From NCBI RefSeq assembly GCF_011299575.1, contig NZ_CP049863.1, forward strand, positions 3,100,001-3,164,000: 64,000 nucleotides of DNA, given 5' to 3'. The DNA comes from Leucobacter viscericola. Lineage in GTDB: Bacteria; Actinomycetota; Actinomycetes; Actinomycetales; Microbacteriaceae. Below, in pieces: positions 39,353 through 47,445 of the stretch (the stretch's first letter is position 1; every line of letters starts with the position of its first letter). Under the pieces are notes generated by a model that worked only from the letters and a program-made list of their open reading frames with translations, was not told where the DNA came from and searched no databases. A program made the position numbers and the translations under genes.

Positions 39353-39768
39353 TTACGTTCAGAGTTGATGGTGTGCCGGTGCCGCAGGGTTCTAAGACGG
39401 TGGCGCAGGGTGGCGGTAAGGCGTGGCTGCGTGACGCGAATGGTGCGAAGTTGAAGCCGTGGCGCGCGCTCGTTCAGAGTGTCGCTGAGGCGGCGCTGCT
39501 CGAGGCGGGTGGTGTCGGGTTTGACTGTCCCGTGGAACTGCACGTGACATTCTTCATGCCGCGCCCGAAGAAGCCGAAGTTCCATCTACCGGCCACGAAA
39601 CCGGACATCGACAAGTTGCTGCGTGCGGTCATGGATGCGCTCACGAAGTCGGGTGTGATTCGTGACGATTCTCGCGTAACTGCAGTGTCGATGTACGAGT
39701 CATTCACGGACGATCTCAACCCGGCGGGTGTTGATGTGTCGGTGTTTGAGGATCGGAGGGAACGGTGA
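39349..39768 (+). CDS. rusA: RusA-family Holliday junction resolvase
   Basis: 139 residues. The signature KPDIDKLLRAVMDALTKSGV then IRDDSRV contains the conserved Asp residues of the RusA metal site, and FRVDGVPVPQGSKT is the family start. RusA-like enzymes resolve branched phage DNA before packaging. Stop overlaps the GTG of the next gene. Confidence 0.93.
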   Translation: MITFRVDGVPVPQGSKTVAQGGGKAWLRDANGAKLKPWRALVQSVAEAALLEAGGVGFDCPVELHVTFFMPRPKKPKFHLPATKPDIDKLLRAVMDALTKSGVIRDDSRVTAVSMYESFTDDLNPAGVDVSVFEDRRER

Positions 39769-39956
39769 CTGATGAGGAGCTTGAGCGTATGACTGCGCCG
39801 AAGCGCTACAACATTGCCCCGTACCAGCCTCATGGTGCGGGGCTTACTGTTTCCGCGGTCATGCAGCCAGAACGGAAGCACAGGTGCGGGCGGTGTGCGA
39901 ACCCGTTCACGTATGGGCGTGAGGACTGCCCCAGAAAGAAGGTGCGCGATGCGTGA
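39765..39956 (+). CDS. Small zinc-ribbon-like phage protein
   Basis: 63 residues from GTG 39765 (GGTGA overlap). HRCGRCANPFTYGREDCPRK has three Cys in a CxxC...C pattern and a His, a likely zinc site. Function unknown; overlaps the next ATG. Confidence 0.65.
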   Translation: MTDEELERMTAPKRYNIAPYQPHGAGLTVSAVMQPERKHRCGRCANPFTYGREDCPRKKVRDA

Positions 39957-40110
39957 CCGAGGCGAACCCGAACGGGACTGGGCGGACGCAGCTGATGACC
40001 TTCGGGACGATCCCGAGTACCAACGCATCGCCGCGGAAGACCTCGCGAACGACTACAAGGTTCAAGACGACAGATTGGAGCGAGCACTTGAGCGAGCAAA
40101 TGAGGCGTGA
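39949..40110 (+). CDS. 53-residue acidic helical phage protein
   Basis: ATG 39949 preceded by AGAAAGAAGG. Highly charged helix (DDLRDDPEYQRIAAEDLAND), no Cys, no membrane segment. It overlaps both neighbours by a few bases. Function unknown. Confidence 0.6.
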   Translation: MRDRGEPERDWADAADDLRDDPEYQRIAAEDLANDYKVQDDRLERALERANEA

Positions 40111-40960
40111 GGGTGTCGTGTACGGGATGCCCGAAGCCGAGTACCACGCGCCGAGAGATGAGCTGTCATCAGCCGGAGCCAAGCTCATTCTCGAATGCGC
40201 CGCGAAGTTCAAATATCAGGTGATCGACGGGAACCGGGTCCACCGTCCCGCGTTCGATCTCGGGACGGCGGTGCACACGAAAGTGCTCGGGGTTGGTGCT
40301 GAATTTATTGAGTATCCCAACGAGCATTTGACAGCATCAGGCAACGTGTCCACGAAGGCCGCAACAGTGCTGTGGGAGAACGAAATGCGAGAGGCGGGAC
40401 ACATCATCCTCACGCCCGCTCAAGCACTGCAGGCGGACTGTATGGCTGAGGCCGTGTTGCGGGAGCCGGAGTCACGCCGATTGTTTGAGCGCGAGGGCAA
40501 TGCCGAAGTGTCCATCTTCCACGAGCTCAATGGAGTAAAGCGCCGCGGAAGGTTTGACTATCTTCCCTCTGAGGGCGGTTTCGCGGTCGATCTGAAAACC
40601 ACATTGGATGCGTCACCGTTCGGTTTTCGTTCGTCGGTTGAGAATTTTGGCTATCACATTCAGTACGGCCACTACACGGACATTCTTGAGCGCATCACTG
40701 GCGAGAAACGGGACATGATTTTCGTCGTGGTTGAGAAGGCGCCTCCCTACCTTGTCAATGTCATCAGGTTCGACGAGCTTGAGGACTATGCCCGATTCGG
40801 CGAGACAGAAGCGCTCGAAGCAGTGGACAGATACCGGCGCTGCATGGAGTCCGGCGAATGGCCCGGCTATCTCGAACAAGGCATCACAAAGATCAAGCCG
40901 TCAATGCGGTTAGTCTACGACTTTCAGGACAAATACGAGAGTGAGGAAATGCAGTTATGA
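40100..40960 (+). CDS. RecE/Exo8-like PD-(D/E)XK exonuclease (DUF3799 type)
   Basis: 286 residues from ATG 40100; TTG 40088 with GGAG seven nt upstream is an equally good start. Family features: YGMPEAEYHAPRDELSSAGA, then FDLGTAVHTKVLG, nuclease core RRGRFDYLPSEGGFAVDLKT (Asp and Asp-x-Lys) and GYHIQYGHYTDIL (QxxxY motif). It degrades double-stranded DNA 5' to 3' for phage recombination. The next gene is the usual partner in this slot. Confidence 0.88.
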   Translation: MRREGVVYGMPEAEYHAPRDELSSAGAKLILECAAKFKYQVIDGNRVHRPAFDLGTAVHTKVLGVGAEFIEYPNEHLTASGNVSTKAATVLWENEMREAGHIILTPAQALQADCMAEAVLREPESRRLFEREGNAEVSIFHELNGVKRRGRFDYLPSEGGFAVDLKTTLDASPFGFRSSVENFGYHIQYGHYTDILERITGEKRDMIFVVVEKAPPYLVNVIRFDELEDYARFGETEALEAVDRYRRCMESGEWPGYLEQGITKIKPSMRLVYDFQDKYESEEMQL

Positions 40961-41532
40961 GTGAGATGAGTATCGAACCCAATAGTGAGCAAGTGAACGC
41001 AGAAGACTTCATCGGCGGTCCGCAGGTCGTCACGATCACGGGTCGGAAACGCGGCACCACGAAGCAGCCCGTGTTCTTCGAGCTCGCCGAGTTCCCCGGA
41101 CGAACGTACCGGCCTGGAAAGACGATGCGTCGCCTCATGGTGGCTGCGTGGGGTCCAAACCCGGAAGCCTACACGGGGCGGCAGATGCGCCTCTACGCCG
41201 ATCCAGAAGTTCGTTTCGGCAAGAGCAAGGTCGGCGGGATTCGGATTAGCCACATGTCGCATATTGACAAGGCGGTTGACCCGATATTGGCGGTGGCTCG
41301 CGGGAAGCGGGCCCAGTTCATCGTGCAACCGCTCGCAACAACACCTGCCGTAAATGCGGCGCAGGCTGCGAAATGGATCGATTCTGCTGAGTCGATGGAC
41401 AAGCTGCAGCGGGTATGGCAGCGAATCCAGCAGGAAGGCCTCGCTAACGATCCGGGGCTTATCGAAGCGAAGAACGAGCGCAAAGCATGGCTGAGCACGC
41501 CGACCGCAGAGGAACCAACACAGGAGAAGTGA
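40957..41532 (+). CDS. Conserved phage protein next to the exonuclease, possible recombination partner
   Basis: 191 residues. VVTITGRKRGTTKQPVFFEL, then RPGKTMRRLMVAAWGPNPEA and KVGGIRISHMSHID, matching a family common beside RecE-like nucleases in phages. No RecT, Erf or Rad52 motif is seen by eye, but the position suggests an annealing or DNA-binding role. Start overlaps the exonuclease stop. Confidence 0.7.
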   Translation: MSEMSIEPNSEQVNAEDFIGGPQVVTITGRKRGTTKQPVFFELAEFPGRTYRPGKTMRRLMVAAWGPNPEAYTGRQMRLYADPEVRFGKSKVGGIRISHMSHIDKAVDPILAVARGKRAQFIVQPLATTPAVNAAQAAKWIDSAESMDKLQRVWQRIQQEGLANDPGLIEAKNERKAWLSTPTAEEPTQEK

Positions 41533-41765
41533 TGAGCGAGAACTTGGTAACCGCCAACCACAAATATGCAGAAGCGATCGGTCGTGATTTCGGTCCTGCA
41601 AGCAACGAGGTTCAAGGTGCACTTCTGAACGGGTTTCTACACAGCCTCAACGTGGCCTGTTCGCACAACCCTGGGATGCAAATTGCGTACATCGTGGATG
41701 AGTTGAGTGCAGAATCTCGCAAGCTCATCACTGAATTTGCGGGAGCCATTGAGGTGTCGAAATGA
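41532..41765 (+). CDS. Small phage protein, 77 residues
   Basis: ATG in a TGATG overlap, with GGAGAAG upstream. Soluble helical sequence (VQGALLNGFLHSLNVACSHN, then IAYIVDELSAESRKLITEF). No family recognised. Confidence 0.65.
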   Translation: MSENLVTANHKYAEAIGRDFGPASNEVQGALLNGFLHSLNVACSHNPGMQIAYIVDELSAESRKLITEFAGAIEVSK

Positions 41766-41863
41766 TGTTCCACCCGCTGCCTAGTTGTGAGCAGTGTCGG
41801 GGCCGGGGTCGTACTGACTCCGGCCCTTGTGCGTACACGGAAAGAGCGGAGGAACCCAGTTGA
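41762..41863 (+). CDS. 33-residue zinc-knuckle peptide
   Basis: ATG overlaps the upstream stop. PSCEQCRGRGRTDSGPC has the CxxCxGxG half of a DnaJ-type zinc finger. The stop overlaps the TTG of the next gene, whose GGAGG site lies in its last codons. Probably translated but not proven. Confidence 0.5.
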   Translation: MMFHPLPSCEQCRGRGRTDSGPCAYTERAEEPS

Positions 41864-42111
41864 CGCAAACGGCTGATTGGTGCGCTGAGTCTGGAAACGT
41901 CGCGATCTGCGGAACGGACATGCGCGAATACTCCCGTGAATCTCTCGGCACACGCTGGTGTTTTCACTGCCGGAAGCGTCACGAGTTTTGGTGGGTGGTC
42001 GAGGTGCCCGACGGGATCTCGTACTACGGACCGACCGCGCACGCTGCTGGCGAAAACCTGCACTGCACTGACCTGTTCCCAGGGTGGACGAGGGGAACGC
42101 CTGATGAGTAA
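41860..42111 (+). CDS. Cys/Trp-rich phage protein
   Basis: 83 residues from TTG 41860, eight nt after GGAGGAAC; a longer ATG start at 41827 lacks such a site. WCFHCRKRHEFWWVVEVPDG and a second pair of Cys upstream suggest a zinc ribbon. Function unknown. Confidence 0.6.
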   Translation: MTQTADWCAESGNVAICGTDMREYSRESLGTRWCFHCRKRHEFWWVVEVPDGISYYGPTAHAAGENLHCTDLFPGWTRGTPDE

Positions 42112-42439
42112 GCACACACCGAAAGCAGTGCTTCGTGATCTCGAAGGGCGTGACGGTCACGTGTCTGCATGGACTGGTGAGGATTGCCCCGAACTGGTGC
42201 CGCAGCATCGTCAGGGCGGCATGGGCGGACGCAAAGACAAGCACCGTGGCTCGAACGTGGTGTGGCTCGAATCGCTCATTAACGGGCTCATCGAGTCGGA
42301 CCCCGAATTTCAAGCGGAAGCGATCCGGCGAGGCATCAAGATCAGTCTTCACGCCGACCCAACCGAAGTGCCTATCGAGCATGCCGTGCACGGGTTCGTG
42401 AAGCTGACTGACGACTGGAAAGTAACGGAGGTGACCTAG
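42104..42439 (+). CDS. Phage protein of unknown function, 111 residues
   Basis: ATG 42104 overlaps the upstream stop. SNVVWLESLINGLIESDPEF then QAEAIRRGIKISLHADPTEV; mixed helix/strand, soluble. No recognised family. Directly precedes a gene with its own GGAGGTGA site. Confidence 0.65.
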   Translation: MSKHTPKAVLRDLEGRDGHVSAWTGEDCPELVPQHRQGGMGGRKDKHRGSNVVWLESLINGLIESDPEFQAEAIRRGIKISLHADPTEVPIEHAVHGFVKLTDDWKVTEVT

Positions 42440-42766
42440 ATGGATGCGTTTACGCCGGATCGGTTAGTTACTGTGTGTGCTGAGCGGTACACGCAGGACG
42501 AACTACAAGGGTTTGCCGCTGACGCTTTGGCGAAGGATAAGCCGGTGACGGTGTTTCTGGCTGCGCTTGAATACCAGCATTTGATGGCTGCCCGGATCGC
42601 GTTAACCAAGTTCTCTAGCCCGGAGATGGTCAATGATGCTCACGATATGGAGCGGCGCGGGTACGGCGGGCAGGCGTGGATTCTGCGTGAGGCGGTCGCT
42701 ATCAGGATCGTAGACCACCCCAACGAACGAAGGGAGGTGGATGTCGGTGGCGTGGTTCAAGGTTGA
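42440..42766 (+). CDS. Phage helical protein, 108 residues
   Basis: ATG 42440 after CGGAGGTGACCTAG. YTQDELQGFAADALAKDKPV and FLAALEYQHLMAARIALTKF; likely helical, no catalytic motif seen. It overlaps the replication gene start by 26 nt, so the two are probably coupled. Confidence 0.65.
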   Translation: MDAFTPDRLVTVCAERYTQDELQGFAADALAKDKPVTVFLAALEYQHLMAARIALTKFSSPEMVNDAHDMERRGYGGQAWILREAVAIRIVDHPNERREVDVGGVVQG

Positions 42767-43418
42767 TGACGGGTTTTGGTCGCACCCTAAAACGGCGACC
42801 CTCTCAGATGCTGCGGTGACGTTGTGGGTGCGTGCAGGCGCTTACTCGTGTCAGCACCTCACGGATGGGGTGATCAAAGCTCCCGTGCTGCGTCTGCTGG
42901 GGGATCGTGACGCTGCGGGAGAGCTTGTAGCTGCGGGGCTTTGGGTAGATGAGTCCGAGGGGTGGCGGTTTCACGATTGGGATGAGTATCAGGAGACGTC
43001 GGAGACGGTGAAGAAGCGTCGTGCTGATGCGCGTGAGCGTCAGCGTCGTGTGCGTGAAGCTCGGGAGAATAAGCGCAGTCAGTCACAGCAAGTGTCACGC
43101 GTGACAGATGGTGTGAGCGACGGTGTGAGTTCGCTACCCCCGGCCCGGCCCGACCCGACCCGACCCGACCCCTCTTCTTCTAACGAAGAAGAGGGGGGTG
43201 CCGCCCCTCCCAAAACCTGTGGAAAACATTCACATTGGGATCACGACCAACCATGTCGTGCATGTGCAGCTGACCGAGAAGCTCAGGAAGAAGCCGCGGT
43301 GCGTGCCGCGAAAGAAGCACGCACAGCGGCCAGGCGACAAAAACAGTATTGCCCCCACGGGCTACCCCGACATGAGGCATGCGAAAGGTGTGGACCATCA
43401 TGGCCGGGGAAGACCTAG
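42741..43418 (+). CDS. Phage replication initiator-like protein with zinc-ribbon C-terminus
   Basis: 225 residues. N-terminal winged helix KVDDGFWSHPKTATLSDAAV, LWVRAGAYSCQH and WRFHDWDEYQE is the phage replisome-organiser/DnaD-like start. A basic coil (KKRRADARERQRRVREAREN) and a Pro/Asp/Arg microsatellite (43140-43170, GACCC repeats) link to a C-terminal Cys/His cluster (CGKHSHWDHDQPCRACAADR, CPHGLPRHEACERCG). Probably initiates phage DNA replication. Confidence 0.75.
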   Translation: MSVAWFKVDDGFWSHPKTATLSDAAVTLWVRAGAYSCQHLTDGVIKAPVLRLLGDRDAAGELVAAGLWVDESEGWRFHDWDEYQETSETVKKRRADARERQRRVREARENKRSQSQQVSRVTDGVSDGVSSLPPARPDPTRPDPSSSNEEEGGAAPPKTCGKHSHWDHDQPCRACAADREAQEEAAVRAAKEARTAARRQKQYCPHGLPRHEACERCGPSWPGKT

Positions 43419-43636
43419 ATCCGCTCGCACTGTTCCTGCTGTCCTGCAGCCCGGCGAAGGTGTCACGAGAGTGGCATGTCGTGAAGAACCGCGACGCCCT
43501 GCTCATGGAGCGCCCGCGGGAAAGCCTCACCCGTCGAGGGTTGAGCGTGCCAACAAACACGCTGCCCTCGCTTGAAGAACTATCCGCCCAGAGATGGGCA
43601 TTAGACGCGTGGAAAACCGCGCAGAAAGAGAGCTAG
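43400..43636 (+). CDS. Phage protein of unknown function, 78 residues
   Basis: ATG 43400 (ATG 43379 also in frame). LDPLALFLLSCSPAKVSREW then LLMERPRESLTRRGLSVPTN. Short soluble protein; in many actinophages a similar protein follows the replication gene. No family named. Confidence 0.6.
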   Translation: MAGEDLDPLALFLLSCSPAKVSREWHVVKNRDALLMERPRESLTRRGLSVPTNTLPSLEELSAQRWALDAWKTAQKES

Positions 43637-43639
43637 ACA

Positions 43640-43987
43640 ATGAGTAATTTGGTAGAACACGCACGACGTGAGCTGGAACTGCTCGGAGAAGAACCGCAGA
43701 CAGTTCAGGGATACCTCAACGTTGTACAGGCGTTCGCGGACATGGGGCACAGTGGAGGGTCTGCCTCGGTGGCGATCCCTGTCATTCATGATCTGTTGCA
43801 GTTCAAGAACCTGCGGCCTCTCACGAACTCTCCCGAAGAGTGGGTGAACGTTGCTGACGCACTGTGGCAGAACAAGCGCAACTCGGAAGCGTTCAGCGAT
43901 GACGGCGGCAAAACGTACCGGTTGCTGTCGGAGGGCGGCACATCGCGAAACCGAGGCCCGAAGCACATCTCAGAGGAGGCGAAATAA
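43640..43987 (+). CDS. Phage protein upstream of ssb, 115 residues
   Basis: ATG three nt after the previous stop, with AGAAAGAG upstream. ARRELELLGEEPQTVQGYLN then LRPLTNSPEEWVNVADALWQ. Helical N-terminus and polar C-terminus; function unknown. Its TGA/TAA region overlaps the ssb start. Confidence 0.7.
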   Translation: MSNLVEHARRELELLGEEPQTVQGYLNVVQAFADMGHSGGSASVAIPVIHDLLQFKNLRPLTNSPEEWVNVADALWQNKRNSEAFSDDGGKTYRLLSEGGTSRNRGPKHISEEAK

Positions 43988-44484
43988 TGGCCGGTGAGCC
44001 GCTGATCACTGTTGTCGGTAACCTTGTTGCCGACCCCGAGCCTCGCGTGTCGCAGGCCGGTAAGTCGTGGGTGACGTTCCGTATCGCCTCGACACCAAGG
44101 GTGCGTGACCGCCAGTCCGGTGACTGGTCGGATGGTGAAGCGTTGTGGCTGGGGTGTCGTGCATATGGTGAGTATGCCGACAACATTGTTGCGTCGTTGA
44201 CGAAGGGCACTCGCGTGATTGTGCAGGGCAGGTTGACGCAGCGGTCGTACACGGACAACCAAGGCGTACAGCGCACGTCGTTGGATCTTGAGGTTGAAGA
44301 GATCGGGCCATCACTCCGATTCGCAACCACACAGATCACCCGGGGTCAGGACCGAGGGCAGGTTGGCAGCTACAGCGCAGCCGGTGCCGGGTCTGGCGCG
44401 AGTTCAGGGGCACCCGAGGGGCAGAGTGCTTGGGGGCAACCGGCAGGCGCTCAAAACGGCTTTGACGATGAACAGCCATTTTAA
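43987..44484 (+). CDS. ssb: Single-stranded DNA-binding protein
   Basis: 165 residues. OB fold with ITVVGNLVADPEPRVSQAGK, FRIASTPRVRD, VASLTKGTRVIVQGRLTQRS and DLEVEEIGPSLRFAT. A Gly/Ser/Ala linker and the conserved acidic tip DDEQPF (SSB interaction peptide, normally DDxxPF) complete it. Protects ssDNA in phage replication and recombination with the RecE-like exonuclease and RusA. Confidence 0.95.
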   Translation: MAGEPLITVVGNLVADPEPRVSQAGKSWVTFRIASTPRVRDRQSGDWSDGEALWLGCRAYGEYADNIVASLTKGTRVIVQGRLTQRSYTDNQGVQRTSLDLEVEEIGPSLRFATTQITRGQDRGQVGSYSAAGAGSGASSGAPEGQSAWGQPAGAQNGFDDEQPF

Positions 44485-44498
44485 GGGGACGTGACGAA

Positions 44499-44678
44499 AT
44501 GACTTCGCGTGCAACACCTGACAAAGCGGGAATGAAAGCGGCCCGTAGGCTCGCTGGATGGGAAATCGGAGATCGGTATTGGGCTGATCTGATCATCGAG
44601 GCATACCTAAACCCCGATGACGCGAACTCGCGCATGGACGAAAAGGACATCCCGAAACATACGGGCGTGTACCGCTAG
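44499..44678 (+). CDS. 59-residue helical phage protein
   Basis: ATG 44499 follows AAGGGGACGTGACGA. DKAGMKAARRLAGWEIGDRY then WADLIIEAYLNPDDANSRMD, an amphipathic protein with good composition. Followed directly by a strong terminator, so it ends a transcription segment. Function unknown. Confidence 0.65.
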   Translation: MTSRATPDKAGMKAARRLAGWEIGDRYWADLIIEAYLNPDDANSRMDEKDIPKHTGVYR

Positions 44679-44700
44679 CCCCTACCAACCGCAGTATCTA

Positions 44701-44757
44701 GCCCCGCCAAGAGAGCGGGGCATTTTCGTACCCCGGGGGCCGCATCGTGTGGCCCCC
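44701..44757 (+). terminator. Double terminator within the early region
   Basis: First hairpin GCCCCGC-caagaga-GCGGGGC (44701-44721) then ATTTTC; second hairpin GGGGGCC/GGCCCCC (44735-44757). Together they separate the recombination/replication block from the small-gene block. The second resembles the GC hairpin at 36087-36116. Confidence 0.8.
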
Positions 44758-44779
44758 GCAGGCGTTAAAGGAGAAGCTG

Positions 44780-45043
44780 ATGAAGATTTACGCGTTCGCG
44801 AGCAGGTTTGCGCGCGGAGGTGCCTACCTGGTGGCGGGCACCAACATTCGAGATGCCGCACTCAAGATCGAAAGGTCGTTAGGTCGCCGCCCAACGATGG
44901 GCAACACGGCGACCGCGAGCGACCTGGCCAACTGTGACCAGTCGCAACTCACGGAAGACGAGTGCGTGATCTTGGGGGAGCGGCTACGTGAAGCCGAGGC
45001 TGACGCGGCGCGGGTTCTCGCGCAGATAGGACAAACGAAATGA
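44780..45043 (+). CDS. Phage protein of unknown function, 87 residues
   Basis: ATG 44780 after AAAGGAGAAGCTG. KIYAFASRFARGGAYLVAGT then LTEDECVILGERLREAEADA. First gene after the double terminator; a promoter must lie between. Function unknown. Confidence 0.65.
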   Translation: MKIYAFASRFARGGAYLVAGTNIRDAALKIERSLGRRPTMGNTATASDLANCDQSQLTEDECVILGERLREAEADAARVLAQIGQTK

Positions 45044-45390
45044 AAAATATCCACGACAATCCCGCAGATTTCGGGATGATCAAGGTCGATGAGTTCGACC
45101 TCTCGGACGGCTGCTGGCAGTTCGATTACGTGATGGTCTGGCAATCGATCACCGATAAACGCGTGTTCTACGTCGGCACGGACAGCGGGTGCTCCTGCCC
45201 TTCACCATACGAAGACGTGCAATCTATCGAAGACCTCGAACGCCTCAACCCTGACAACCCACGACCCCAGATCGAAACGCTGTTCCGATTGGGCGAGCAG
45301 AACTACACGTACTCGGCAGCAGAGTTGCAGCGTGGAGTGAGCGACATGGTTGCACGGGTCAAGAAGGCGCAGGAAGGACCGCGGAAATGA
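45040..45390 (+). CDS. Phage protein of unknown function, 116 residues
   Basis: ATGA overlap with the previous gene. LSDGCWQFDYVMVWQSITDK then RVFYVGTDSGCSCPSPYEDV. Beta-rich with a CSC motif; YEDVQSIEDLERL is seen in several actinophage proteins. No function assigned. Confidence 0.65.
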   Translation: MKNIHDNPADFGMIKVDEFDLSDGCWQFDYVMVWQSITDKRVFYVGTDSGCSCPSPYEDVQSIEDLERLNPDNPRPQIETLFRLGEQNYTYSAAELQRGVSDMVARVKKAQEGPRK

Positions 45391-45491
45391 GTGAAGAGGG
45401 CTGCGTGGAGGGTTGTTGTGGCCCGGCGTGCGCTAGCAGGTGGCTGCATCCGTGCTGCGGGAAATGCTGCGAGGAAGGGCAAACGAAATGA
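45387..45491 (+). CDS. 34-residue cysteine-rich microprotein
   Basis: ATG overlaps the upstream stop and the TGA overlaps the next ATG. It holds eight Cys in 34 residues: GCVEGCCGPACASRW then HPCCGKCCEEG. The CxxCC...CC..CC spacing suggests a metal-binding knot or a small zinc/iron cluster. Overlap on both sides supports translation. No family recognised. Confidence 0.5.
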   Translation: MSEEGCVEGCCGPACASRWLHPCCGKCCEEGQTK

Positions 45492-45979
45492 CGATGACAC
45501 CAGAACAGAAACGCGCACAGATCGACAAGTTGCGCGAGTTGGCAGACTCGCAGTTCAACCTCTCGATTCCCGACGAGGCAAAGCGGGCAATTACTCGCGC
45601 TGCTGACGCTTTGGAAGCGACACCAGACACACCAGACGAGAACGACCGAAAAATGCTAGCTGCACAATTCCGCGAATACCTCGGGCAGGAAATCTACTGG
45701 TGCAGTCGTGACCATTCCGCGTGGAGTCACGGGACGATGGGTCTGGATGACTTCTCGCTCGCGGCTGACGATGACGAGATTATCGACTCACTTGTGGGTA
45801 TCGCGCTTTCTCGTGCTGCTGTACCCGAGACAGCACCAAAACCGTCGCACAAATGCGGCTTCTGTAATTACCCATTCCCAGTTGGTGAAGGCGACCCAGA
45901 CACCTGCAAGTACGCAAAATGCACAATCTGCGGCAACGAAGACGACTGGATTCCAGTACCGGAGAGGGGCGAGGGATGA
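45488..45979 (+). CDS. Phage protein with C-terminal zinc ribbon
   Basis: 163 residues from ATG 45488. Helical N-terminus (EQKRAQIDKLRELADSQFNL), central acidic part, and a zinc ribbon KCGFCNYPFPVGEG, CKYAKCTICGNEDDW at the end. Its last codons lie in a 24-bp sequence repeated at the end of the next gene. Function unknown. Confidence 0.65.
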   Translation: MTMTPEQKRAQIDKLRELADSQFNLSIPDEAKRAITRAADALEATPDTPDENDRKMLAAQFREYLGQEIYWCSRDHSAWSHGTMGLDDFSLAADDDEIIDSLVGIALSRAAVPETAPKPSHKCGFCNYPFPVGEGDPDTCKYAKCTICGNEDDWIPVPERGEG

Positions 45980-46149
45980 GCGAGAAACCAGACGACGTTA
46001 AGACTTCGCCTTACGTGTCCACCACTACCCCGTGGTGGGCGGATGATGCGGAGTGGGCACGGGTGCGTGAGGGGGAAGCCCGAGTGGAGAAGGTCAAGCG
46101 TGAGCTTGAAGAGATGGATTCTGCCGCACCGGAGAGGGGCGAGGGATGA
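45976..46149 (+). CDS. 57-residue charged phage protein
   Basis: ATG 45976 preceded by GGAGAGGGGCGAGGG. EWARVREGEARVEKVKRELE is a charged helix. It ends in the same APERGEG tail as its neighbour ends VPERGEG. Function unknown. Confidence 0.6.
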   Translation: MSEKPDDVKTSPYVSTTTPWWADDAEWARVREGEARVEKVKRELEEMDSAAPERGEG

Positions 46150-46511
46150 GCAAGGCGACCACGATCACAACTGAAGGAGAATCGGAAATGAACGAAGTGA
46201 AGATTTACCCGGCTCTGACGCAAGAAGATTTCACACCCAGCTCAGGAGATACCGTGCTCGGCGTCGTGTTGGTGGAGGACGAGCAAGCTGACTATGTGAT
46301 GGCCTTCGGGCACATCGACCCCGAACTCTACGCCGCAGCGGTAAACGAGTACGACCGTAAGAACGCGGGCTACGACCCCGCATATGAAGCCAGCGACGTG
46401 ATGCAGTGTTACGCGGTTACCGTTACGGCACCTCCCGAGTGGGTCATGTCGTGGGCCTCGGAGTACCAAGAGCACCCCGACCGTTTCCCGATCACGGTGG
46501 TGTCGCGATGA
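46146..46511 (+). CDS. Phage protein of unknown function, 121 residues
   Basis: Start ATG 46146 lies in the repeated GGAGAGGGGCGAGGG block; ATG 46188 with AAGGAG is a strong alternative (107 residues). VLGVVLVEDEQADYVMAFGH then MQCYAVTVTAPPEWVMSWAS. Soluble, beta-rich. Function unknown. Confidence 0.6.
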   Translation: MSKATTITTEGESEMNEVKIYPALTQEDFTPSSGDTVLGVVLVEDEQADYVMAFGHIDPELYAAAVNEYDRKNAGYDPAYEASDVMQCYAVTVTAPPEWVMSWASEYQEHPDRFPITVVSR

Positions 46512-47230
46512 CTAAGACGGCAGAGCAGGTATTTAAGGCCGCTTGGCATGAGGCTGATGCGGAAGGGAAAGAGGGCGAGCGAGTAGCTGCGGGGCTTGAT
46601 GCTCTCCGGCTTGCTGGTTTGTTGGTGGGTGAGCCTAGCGAAGAACAGCGGGAACGGGCCAAGAAAGTTGCTAGCGGGGTATTCATTGACGGAAACCCAT
46701 TCTCAAACGTTGAGGATGCGTGGATAGACGGTTTTACTGAGGGCTCCGCCCTCCCTGCTGCTGGTGTCACCCCACCCGCACCAACATGCCAAACCTGCAA
46801 TGGAATTGGGCTTGTGGGTAGCAACCACATGAACTCTGGGGAGTGCCCTGATTGCGTGACTGCTATCAGGCTCGAACGCGAGAAGCAGGCGTTGGAGCGT
46901 GTGTGGAAAGCGATGGGGTGTGCCGGGAACCCAGACGCGTACAAGCCGAGCGTGCGCGACATCATGTGGAAACAGGTGGTGGAGTACTGCGAACGGCAGA
47001 ACGCAGGCAACAACCGTCTACACCGCGAGAACGAGGAACTACGGGCTGCACTTGCCTCGCCGGTAGAGCCGGTAACGGTAAACGAAGCGAAACTCGCCGA
47101 GATTGTTTGTGAGCTCTTGCCGCTGGCGTGGGTGGATAGCTCAGAGATAAGTGGTGCTTCGGTGGGCCGCAATATCGCGCGAAAGATGACCGAAGGCAAA
47201 GACCTCTGGCTACGAGGTGGTGGGCGATGA
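46508..47230 (+). CDS. Phage protein with a DnaJ-type zinc knuckle
   Basis: 240 residues from ATG 46508 in an ATGA overlap. N-terminal helix region (AEQVFKAAWHEADAEGKEGE), then CQTCNGIGLVGSNHMNSGEC with a final PDC (two CxxC pairs), then a coiled coil (EREKQALERVWKAMG, RQNAGNNRLHRENEELRAAL). Probably a DNA- or protein-binding adaptor. Function unknown. Confidence 0.65.
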   Translation: MTKTAEQVFKAAWHEADAEGKEGERVAAGLDALRLAGLLVGEPSEEQRERAKKVASGVFIDGNPFSNVEDAWIDGFTEGSALPAAGVTPPAPTCQTCNGIGLVGSNHMNSGECPDCVTAIRLEREKQALERVWKAMGCAGNPDAYKPSVRDIMWKQVVEYCERQNAGNNRLHRENEELRAALASPVEPVTVNEAKLAEIVCELLPLAWVDSSEISGASVGRNIARKMTEGKDLWLRGGGR

Positions 47231-47445
47231 GTGAGCGTGTCGTGTGGCGGCAACGACCATACCGCCACGAACGGAGGTATTCGAACCCGCGCAAATTCCC
47301 CTACCTGGTCGAATGGGGAAATACGCGCCTCACAACACCCGCGAAAGTCCGAATGTATGCGGTAGCGCGCCTCGTGGCACTCGTCTGGGTGCTCAGGGGG
47401 CGCACAGGAGTCTTCATTGAGAGGCGGGGTGATCGTAGTGAGTGA
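47227..47445 (+). CDS. Basic phage protein, 72 residues
   Basis: ATGA overlap. Arg-rich (WRQRPYRHERRYSNPRKFPY) with one hydrophobic stretch (MYAVARLVALVWVLRG). Function unknown. Confidence 0.5.
   Translation: MSERVVWRQRPYRHERRYSNPRKFPYLVEWGNTRLTTPAKVRMYAVARLVALVWVLRGRTGVFIERRGDRSE

Noticed and set aside
38496..39585. Minus-strand ORFs of PDTLALPDT and VAGHPR repeats
   Set aside because: Shadow frames of the 18-bp tandem array.
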